Of a stretch of 44,452 nt of DNA, positions 38,746-44,452 are shown one piece after another. The notes under the pieces are model-generated. The model was not told the origin of the DNA and ran no database searches. It worked only from the letters and a program-made list of their open reading frames with translations. Made by a program: the position numbers and the translations under genes. The DNA comes from a virus, in IMG/VR virus record IMGVR_UViG_3300029286_000077, positions 1 to 44,452 of that record, one strand, 5' to 3'. Numbering within the stretch: position 1 is the stretch's first letter; each line of letters opens with the position of its first letter.

Positions 38746-39063
38746 TTATTTATTTAAAGAATTAAAACGATACACACAGACATTTGCCTTCATCTCAAGT
38801 ATTTCTTCGGTAAAACCATCTTCCCATGTAAGGTGATGACACAGTTCGTGAATTATTATTTGTCTAATTTTTTGTGATGGATATGTTATTAAATTATTAT
38901 CAAAAACTATAAGGTTGTACTTGGGAAGATAACAAGCAATATATTTTCCTAAACAATATATTTGTTTTCCGTTTTCTATCACCTTTATATTTAAAGTATC
39001 GAAACTTCTTGCAACTGTATTAAGGGGAAATAATATTAATAATAATATAATTAATTTTTTCAT
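38746..39063 (-). CDS. secreted HExxH metallopeptidase-like protein
   Basis: A 105-residue protein. The N-terminal KKLIILLLILFPLNTVARS is a signal peptide. The mature part has IIIHELCHHLTWEDGF (about residues 71-86), a HExxH zinc site, and a Glu-rich helix that may add the third ligand. It would act outside the cytoplasm. It lies between a tail fibre and the ejection-type proteins. The substrate is unknown; host surface or virion processing are both possible. It is the second HExxH protein in the window. Confidence 0.7.
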   Translation of the reverse strand: MKKLIILLLILFPLNTVARSFDTLNIKVIENGKQIYCLGKYIACYLPKYNLIVFDNNLITYPSQKIRQIIIHELCHHLTWEDGFTEEILEMKANVCVYRFNSLNK

Positions 39064-39066
39064 AAT

Positions 39067-41070
39067 TTACCAAGTTGAAATTGCGGCTCTTTTCCATGTA
39101 TCCGTTGAGGTACAAACATATATATAAGAAGCATCCCAACAAATATCCCCCGCAGTTCCCGTTGCTCCAGAATTTGCAGGTGTTTTACTAACGGCTAGAT
39201 TTAACAATCCATTAATGGTTAATTTTCGGTTTGTGGCCGTGTTGGAAAATACCCCTGAAAGAAGGTTTCCAATAACAAGTGTATTTGAACCATTTCCTGT
39301 TACGTCATAGCCAATAACAATCTCTCCCGAATCACCATCGGCATTAGCCCTTGTGGCACATCCTAAATAAATAGAACCAGTGGAAGTTTTATTTTGTCCA
39401 CCATTAGTATAATATGTACCCGCATGAAATCCAATGGCCACATTCAGACTGCCCGTGGTAATGAAAGAGAGTGCGTTTTCCCCAATGGCAGTATTTTGAT
39501 ATCCAACGTCATTATCATAAAGAGCCGCATGACCAATTGCAGTATTTTCAAAACCAGATGTAATGGAATAAAGGGCAGCGTTACCAACTGCAACATTAGA
39601 ATATCCAGCTGTAATATTGGTACCACCACCTTGTCCCACCAAGGTATTTCTTTTCCCCAAACTTAAGCTTTCGATGTTGTCAATGATAATTTTTCCAAAG
39701 GTATCATTATCTCTAAATGTTGCATAAGAGCCAGTTAAATTAGCATCGGAAACATTGTCTGTATATGTGGTGGCGGAGTTGTTTCCTATGGTTGTCAAAA
39801 GATAATAATCAGCTCCCCCTGCTTTTGTTCTGTAAATCTTTCTTGACGAAACGGCACTAGAAGAGCTGGTGGCAATATTGGTTAAGTCTACTTGTTTATG
39901 GGTGGCGTCTACCGTTACTTCATTAGATGCCGTCCCCAACTCCGTTTCCCCAGTAGTGGTTACAAATGTCACCGCATAAGAATGGGTTCCGTTATCAACA
40001 TTTCCAGTGTTTGTAACAACAAGTGTGGCAGTGCAAGCTGTGGGAAAGGCAACAGAAGTGAATTTAATGCACCCACCCTCTTTTAATAATACATTGGAAC
40101 CATAGTCTAGTGTTATACCATTAGTAATATTTGAATAAAGGCTTAAACCACTTATGGTAGTATATTGTAAATAACTTGTGGTTGTACCAATGTATATTTC
40201 GTCTGAAATAAGTTTTGCCAATTGTGTTCCAGTTGTATTATAAATAAATAAACCCTTTTCTCCAGTATCTGTGCCCAACCGAATAATTGTATCATCAGAA
40301 GCATCTTTTACTAAATAAGAGGCATCATTTTGAATAAGCCAATCGCCACTTACGTACTCAGAATCCCCATCAATACTTAACATATCTCCTTGTCTTGCCC
40401 AAAATCCATAATTAGAGACTCCCCAATTACCACTCCCATCATGTTTTGGTAAACCATTTAAATAACCCATCACAACCTTTTCATTGGTTGCGTCAAATAT
40501 AGACACCCTTAAAGCAGATTGATTTAATTCTATTCTAGCACCAGTCGAAGATGATTTTAGCATATCACTACCAATAACCCACCCACCGATTGTGCCTGCA
40601 ATAGAAGTTATATTTCCATTAGTTGCATCTAATTTAAAATTTTGAGTATTTGAAGATAGTCCAAATAAACCCGTTTTATCAAGATATATTCCCGTACCAA
40701 CTGAGACACCAGTTGGCGGCGTTGTTCCAAATGCTAAAGATGCTGCCGCACCAGAAGTTAGTAATAATCCAGTTGAACTTATTGAGGTTGTTGTAATAGA
40801 AAATCCACCAATAGCACCAGAAGTTGCCGTAATTGAACCAGAAAGGATTACACCAACGGCTCTAATTATTCCATCCGAACCAAGCTGCCACCCCGCTGAA
40901 CCGCTTACAAAAACAGCAGATTCATTAGTATTGCTTGATTGTGAAACAGAACCAACAATAGAACCGCTCCCAATAGTATCAGGGTCTATTTCTCCCACGC
41001 TGGGAATCTCAACCCCCAATTTATTTAAGTGGCGGTCAAAACTTTCGTATAATGTAGATTGGTCAGCCAT
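39067..41070 (-). CDS. tail fibre with YadA-like head repeats
   Basis: A 667-residue protein. The first about 45 residues are polar and likely attach to the tail. A beta-rich shaft follows, with GAIGGFSITTTSISSTGLLL and GTIGGWVIGSDMLKSSSTGA. A fibronectin-like segment (about 345-440, GTHSYAVTFVTTTGETELGT to KIYRTKAGGADYYLL) comes next. Then three to four repeats, NVAVGNAALYSITSGFEN, NTAIGHAALYDNDVGYQN and NTAIGENALSFITTGSLN, form a left-handed beta roll as in YadA heads. It should bind the host surface. One base overlaps the upstream gene. Confidence 0.85.
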   Translation of the reverse strand: MADQSTLYESFDRHLNKLGVEIPSVGEIDPDTIGSGSIVGSVSQSSNTNESAVFVSGSAGWQLGSDGIIRAVGVILSGSITATSGAIGGFSITTTSISSTGLLLTSGAAASLAFGTTPPTGVSVGTGIYLDKTGLFGLSSNTQNFKLDATNGNITSIAGTIGGWVIGSDMLKSSSTGARIELNQSALRVSIFDATNEKVVMGYLNGLPKHDGSGNWGVSNYGFWARQGDMLSIDGDSEYVSGDWLIQNDASYLVKDASDDTIIRLGTDTGEKGLFIYNTTGTQLAKLISDEIYIGTTTSYLQYTTISGLSLYSNITNGITLDYGSNVLLKEGGCIKFTSVAFPTACTATLVVTNTGNVDNGTHSYAVTFVTTTGETELGTASNEVTVDATHKQVDLTNIATSSSSAVSSRKIYRTKAGGADYYLLTTIGNNSATTYTDNVSDANLTGSYATFRDNDTFGKIIIDNIESLSLGKRNTLVGQGGGTNITAGYSNVAVGNAALYSITSGFENTAIGHAALYDNDVGYQNTAIGENALSFITTGSLNVAIGFHAGTYYTNGGQNKTSTGSIYLGCATRANADGDSGEIVIGYDVTGNGSNTLVIGNLLSGVFSNTATNRKLTINGLLNLAVSKTPANSGATGTAGDICWDASYIYVCTSTDTWKRAAISTW

Positions 41071-42491
41071 TATCCTATAATTTCACTATTATTTTCTAAC
41101 AACTCTAGCCCCGACCACACAAAGGGTTCACCCACAGAAGAGCCACTTAATCTAAACCAAATCTTATGTCCCCTGATATTACACCTAAGCGGTTCGCAAC
41201 TCTTGCCTACTTGACTAATTGGCGACCACTTATTTATATTATCGCTATCTACCCGAGAAGAGAGCAAAGAACCCTCTGCCCCCACGTGAATTGCTGAAAG
41301 TTTGGTTATCAGTTTTGTTGAAGAGAAAATTCCGTCAAGCGTATAGGGTCTTGTTATAAGCGAGTAGGTAATCGCAGTTCCATTGTCAGTGTTTCCAGTA
41401 TTCATTTTTAAAACATTACCAGAAGAATCGCCCGCTAAATAGTAAAGAGTGGTTCCGTCATTGTAAGGAGAACTAACCACAAATTTAGTTGGATAAGAGT
41501 AGGTAGTCCACACTTGGGAAGAAATGGTATAACGAATAACTATATTAGTATGGGTAATTCCATTCTCTGTTATATCTCCCAAAGACCAATATATATGGTT
41601 TCCATCTTGCCAACCGCAAACATTCTCATATTGCGATGCTGGTATATTCTTTATAAAATCTATAATTGGTTGAGAGATATCTAAAACGCCGCCTTCTTGA
41701 TAGCGATAAATTCCCGTTGGGTGAAAGAAATAAACACCGTCTTTAGCATCTACCACACTTTCTTGGGAATATGTTCCTACACTTATCTTGGGGTCTGGGT
41801 CTGTTTGAGAAGTAGAATAAACCCTATAGATATGATTTTGTTTAAACACAAGCAGAGCATTCTTGTCTCTTTTAAGTGCAGTTATATTTTCACCATCTTG
41901 AGGAGAAATGTCAATCCAGTCGCCAGTAGTATTGTCTGTATCCCAGGTTATGGCAGGAATGGCTTCCGCAGAAGGAATTGAGGAATAGTAAATACGGTCA
42001 GGGTAGGTTACATTTCCTGCTACCCACATACGAGAACGATAGTTTTCTATATATTTAGCAGATGGCGATTGGTTAGAATTTCCAGTCGTTGTAAAAAGGT
42101 TTATAGGATTTCCGTCCCAAGTTACGGTCTGGTCTGCTCCATTAACCATAAAAACATTATTAAGAAAAGTTGAAAACCTTGCCTTCTGACCAGTCGTTAC
42201 TGTTCGTATTTCCGTCCAAGTCCCACCGCTTAAATAATAAACCTTGGTTCCCACGACGGAAATTAACTGGCTATTAGAACCAGAACTATCTCGAAACTCA
42301 TAAAGTCCAAGGAGTGTCCCGCCAAGATTGTTTCCAAGCAGAGTTGTTCCCTCTCTTAAAGAAACCGAACCTATGCGGTCGAAGTTTAGATTTATCGATT
42401 CCGAAACTGCCTCCATGGGCATTTGACTTTCCGATACCGCCGATGGGGTTATTAGTCCAGATTGTAGATTAGTTAATTGCGAAATATCCAT
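41070..42491 (-). CDS. tail hub / DNA-stabilising beta-propeller (P22 gp10-like)
   Basis: A 473-residue protein. It opens with a short helix and ESINLNFDRIGSVSLREGTT, then repeated beta blades with Trp/Tyr and Gly/Asp turns (LLGLYEFRDSSGSNSQLISV, YIENYRSRMWVAGNV, DKNALLVFKQNHIYRVYSTS, DGVYFFHPTGIYRYQEGG). Such blades are typical of phage tail hubs and P22 gp10-like stabilising proteins that plug the tail tube. It lies between an adaptor-like gene and the tail fibre. The class is inferred from pattern and position. Confidence 0.65.
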   Translation of the reverse strand: MDISQLTNLQSGLITPSAVSESQMPMEAVSESINLNFDRIGSVSLREGTTLLGNNLGGTLLGLYEFRDSSGSNSQLISVVGTKVYYLSGGTWTEIRTVTTGQKARFSTFLNNVFMVNGADQTVTWDGNPINLFTTTGNSNQSPSAKYIENYRSRMWVAGNVTYPDRIYYSSIPSAEAIPAITWDTDNTTGDWIDISPQDGENITALKRDKNALLVFKQNHIYRVYSTSQTDPDPKISVGTYSQESVVDAKDGVYFFHPTGIYRYQEGGVLDISQPIIDFIKNIPASQYENVCGWQDGNHIYWSLGDITENGITHTNIVIRYTISSQVWTTYSYPTKFVVSSPYNDGTTLYYLAGDSSGNVLKMNTGNTDNGTAITYSLITRPYTLDGIFSSTKLITKLSAIHVGAEGSLLSSRVDSDNINKWSPISQVGKSCEPLRCNIRGHKIWFRLSGSSVGEPFVWSGLELLENNSEIIG

Positions 42492-42493
42492 AT

Positions 42494-43885
42494 TTAATTT
42501 ATATCAGGAATTAAGTGAATTTCTTGTCCCAACATTTCTTTTAAAATTAAATTATTCTTTCCCTGTAGCCAAAGAACATAGTCGCCATCTTTCTGTGGTG
42601 CTAATTTTCCGTTACTCTTTAATGCTTTAATTTTATATTTAAGATAAGACACGAACATATCAATTTCTGGCTCATCTAATATATCGGCATCAGAGTCATA
42701 TGTAGGCAAGGTGGAATAATAATCTAAATAGATATTTTCTCCCGCCAAATCATCGTCAAAAGGACAGTTAAATACTATCTTATGATTTTCTGAATCAACA
42801 CTAAATGCGGACGGAAAACCAAAACTTGCGTCTTGCCAAACGTCTGTAAGGGTAGTGTGTCCAGTAGCAACTATTCCAGTTACTCCAGAGACTACATTAG
42901 AAGAAAGGTCATTGGCGGTATAGGCAATGGTATCTATTGTAGTTTCTGTATCTGCGGCAGCGACATCTATGTTTCCACTATCCAAGAAATCTCCAGAATC
43001 CGTTAGGGTAATGGAAGTATCTGCGGTAAGAACCGCACCATTTAAAGTTGTGTGAGCAACACCATAATAATATGCCTGCAAAGCATTCCAGTCTACATAA
43101 GTAAGTTGCTGGTTATCTTTTCCTATTCTAACACCAAGAATATTCTTAACTGAGTTCGGGTCTCTTAAATCGGTTGGTATGGTAGCGGTATTTGTTCCAG
43201 GAACAATCCCACCCAAGTTATAATTGGTTTTAGTTCTAAAACTATATCGCAATACCTTTGGGTCATTGTCAAGTTCTCTTCTACCCTCCCACAAAGATTC
43301 ATTTAAAAACTCGTCAGTGATTAAGTCATTAACCTTTTCTCCCATTTGAGAGAGGGCACGGTTCTTGACCGCATAAACTGTATTATAGGCATACTCACCA
43401 ACCGCAACATCAGAATAGTCGGAATAAAGGGTTGTAGTTGAATTATAAAATCTTGCCTTATAATAGTCGGTAGAAGCATCTGCGGTTCTCATTACGGAAG
43501 TCCAAAGAGTGTCTGTTTGAATACCTACCGCAGAAAGTGCCGCATAGGTAGTTCCATCAGTAGACCTGCTTACGACAATCTGATTAAAGGGAATAAAGGT
43601 TATCTTGGTTCCTCTTGGGTGAACAAAGGTGGTAGCGTCTGTTACTATTGTCCCCGTAGAAGTAGATGAAATCTTTCTAATTTCAGAAGTTTCTTCTTCC
43701 CAACTTCCAATTAAAACATAGTCTGTAGCAGTAAAACCGCCTTCAGATATTACACTTAAAGTAGTCTGCCCCACCGCCTCATCTCCCGATAAATAAGTAG
43801 TTGGTAAATCAGAAAGGTCTGGGTGTTGTACAAAAACCTGTATACCCACCCCTACCCCATATTTTGTTTTTATTACTGGTTTCAT
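42494..43885 (-). CDS. head-tail connector / tail adaptor protein
   Basis: A 463-residue protein. The N-terminal third is beta-rich (immunoglobulin-like, VGQTTLSVISEGGFTATDYV, ISSTSTGTIVTDATTFVHPR). The middle is helical (RALSQMGEKVNDLITDEFLN, ESLWEGRRELDNDPKVLRYS), similar to podovirus adaptors that join portal and tail. Another beta region follows, and the C-terminus (IDMFVSYLKYKIKALKSNGK) is helical. It is the first gene of the tail module and directly precedes the beta-propeller. Assignment rests on position and helical core. Confidence 0.65.
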   Translation of the reverse strand: MKPVIKTKYGVGVGIQVFVQHPDLSDLPTTYLSGDEAVGQTTLSVISEGGFTATDYVLIGSWEEETSEIRKISSTSTGTIVTDATTFVHPRGTKITFIPFNQIVVSRSTDGTTYAALSAVGIQTDTLWTSVMRTADASTDYYKARFYNSTTTLYSDYSDVAVGEYAYNTVYAVKNRALSQMGEKVNDLITDEFLNESLWEGRRELDNDPKVLRYSFRTKTNYNLGGIVPGTNTATIPTDLRDPNSVKNILGVRIGKDNQQLTYVDWNALQAYYYGVAHTTLNGAVLTADTSITLTDSGDFLDSGNIDVAAADTETTIDTIAYTANDLSSNVVSGVTGIVATGHTTLTDVWQDASFGFPSAFSVDSENHKIVFNCPFDDDLAGENIYLDYYSTLPTYDSDADILDEPEIDMFVSYLKYKIKALKSNGKLAPQKDGDYVLWLQGKNNLILKEMLGQEIHLIPDIN

Positions 43886-43944
43886 TTTATTTAAGTTAAA
43901 AATTGAGAAGGATTCTACTTGTCCACCGAGGATTGATGATATTG

Positions 43945-44448
43945 TTATCTGTTGTATTTAAGTGGGGTTATTTGAGCAAGCTTAATTGCATATTTATTAT
44001 CTTTCATCTGAATTCCATTTTCTTCTTTGTGGCATTTCTTGCATAAGGTTATTCCATTATTTATATTCCATAATTCTTCGCATAATTCAGCCCCTTCAAG
44101 CGATTTAATTGCGTTTTCTCTTATTATTAAACTGAACATTTTTATATGATGTGCCTCTATTTTACATCTTGTTGCACCACATTTTTGACAAATATAATTA
44201 TCTCTACTAAAAATATCTGAACGCCACTTACTATATCTAACAGAATTTCTTATCTGAAAACCCAATAAGGTTATACCCCCTTGCCACATACCGTTGGCCT
44301 CTTTTCTATGTATTCCTGTGGCAGATTTTCTCATTTTTCTAATTGTTTCGTCACTACAAAGACCTTTCTGCCCCTTATTCCAGCCAACATCGGTTCCATT
44401 CTTTCTTTTAGTAGCCCACTGTTTTATCTGTCTTTCTTTATAATCCAT
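43945..44448 (-). CDS. HNH homing endonuclease at window edge
   Basis: A 167-residue protein with basic N-terminal repeats (KGLCSDETIRKMRKSATGIH), then MWQGGITLLGFQIRNSVRYS, then an HNH domain with RDNYICQKCG, EAHHIKMFS and NNGITLCKKCHKEENG. It is a paralogue of the HNH proteins at 9992 and 15711. It starts at 44448, four bases from the window end. If the window ends are joined, the fibre frame at base 1 continues in frame into this protein, so it may lie inside or next to the fibre gene. Confidence 0.88.
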   Translation of the reverse strand: MDYKERQIKQWATKRKNGTDVGWNKGQKGLCSDETIRKMRKSATGIHRKEANGMWQGGITLLGFQIRNSVRYSKWRSDIFSRDNYICQKCGATRCKIEAHHIKMFSLIIRENAIKSLEGAELCEELWNINNGITLCKKCHKEENGIQMKDNKYAIKLAQITPLKYNR

Positions 44449-44452
44449 ATCA

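Overview
The window reads as most or all of a short-tailed (podovirus-like) dsDNA phage genome with at least one end cut inside a gene. The evidence is a full head set (small and large terminase, portal, scaffold, major capsid protein), tail hub and fibre proteins, a 1475-residue ejected-type protein, and a holin/lysozyme pair. No tape measure, sheath, integrase, DNA polymerase, helicase or primase was recognised. Base composition is AT-rich and the stop codons TAA, TAG and TGA are all used, so the code is standard. Most genes lack a Shine-Dalgarno sequence, yet promoters are classical sigma70-like (TTGAC-N18-TATAAT with TG extension). That combination argues against a Bacteroidota host, whose promoters differ. 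The host cannot be named; a lineage with weak SD use is an inference.

Layout. Bases 1-17149 (all minus strand) hold, in transcription order: a 32-residue membrane peptide, a degenerate tRNA-like element, a HExxH protein, TerS, a free-standing HNH gene, TerL split by an HNH intein, portal, small head genes with another HNH gene, scaffold, a decoration-like protein, the major capsid protein, an 887-residue fibre, a third HNH gene, and a fibre gene that runs off base 1. Bases 17150-18640 form an origin-like, gene-free divergent region with four sets of tandem repeats and many TAAGCGG copies. Bases 18446-30756 are the plus-strand early region: small unknown proteins, a pentapeptide-repeat protein, a RecB-like nuclease, an SSB-like protein, a SWIM zinc protein, an HNH gene, a 3'-5' exonuclease, an SD-rich foreign cassette, a HigA-like regulator, a cysteine peptidase with a cell-wall-binding domain, NinG and endonuclease VII. 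One minus-strand gene with a long structured leader sits inside it at 23.1-23.75 kb. Bases 31157-44448 (minus strand) hold HNH, tail adaptor, beta-propeller, tail fibre, secreted metallopeptidase, ejected proteins, a holin-like membrane protein, holin and lysozyme.

How it works together. Six near-identical promoters of one family drive the late operon (17.35 kb), the lysis pair (31.88 kb), the isolated minus gene (23.75 kb) and three early genes. One of the early ones places the start codon at the expected transcription start, so its mRNA would be leaderless. The genome appears to rely on host replication proteins while bringing its own recombination nucleases. The minus-strand gene order runs on naturally from base 1 to base 44452 if the ends are joined, so the sequence may be a circular map opened inside a fibre gene.

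Main points for a second look: a strand-biased TAAGCGG motif that contains the AddAB Chi core AGCGG; the shared promoter family and a leaderless HNH gene; a tRNA-like fold with a 9-base anticodon loop; three structured RNA elements (8.64, 23.5 and 27.3 kb); the TerL intein; a 0.85-kb SD-dependent cassette of three tandem paralogues; and a one-base frameshift that separates the lysozyme from its signal peptide.
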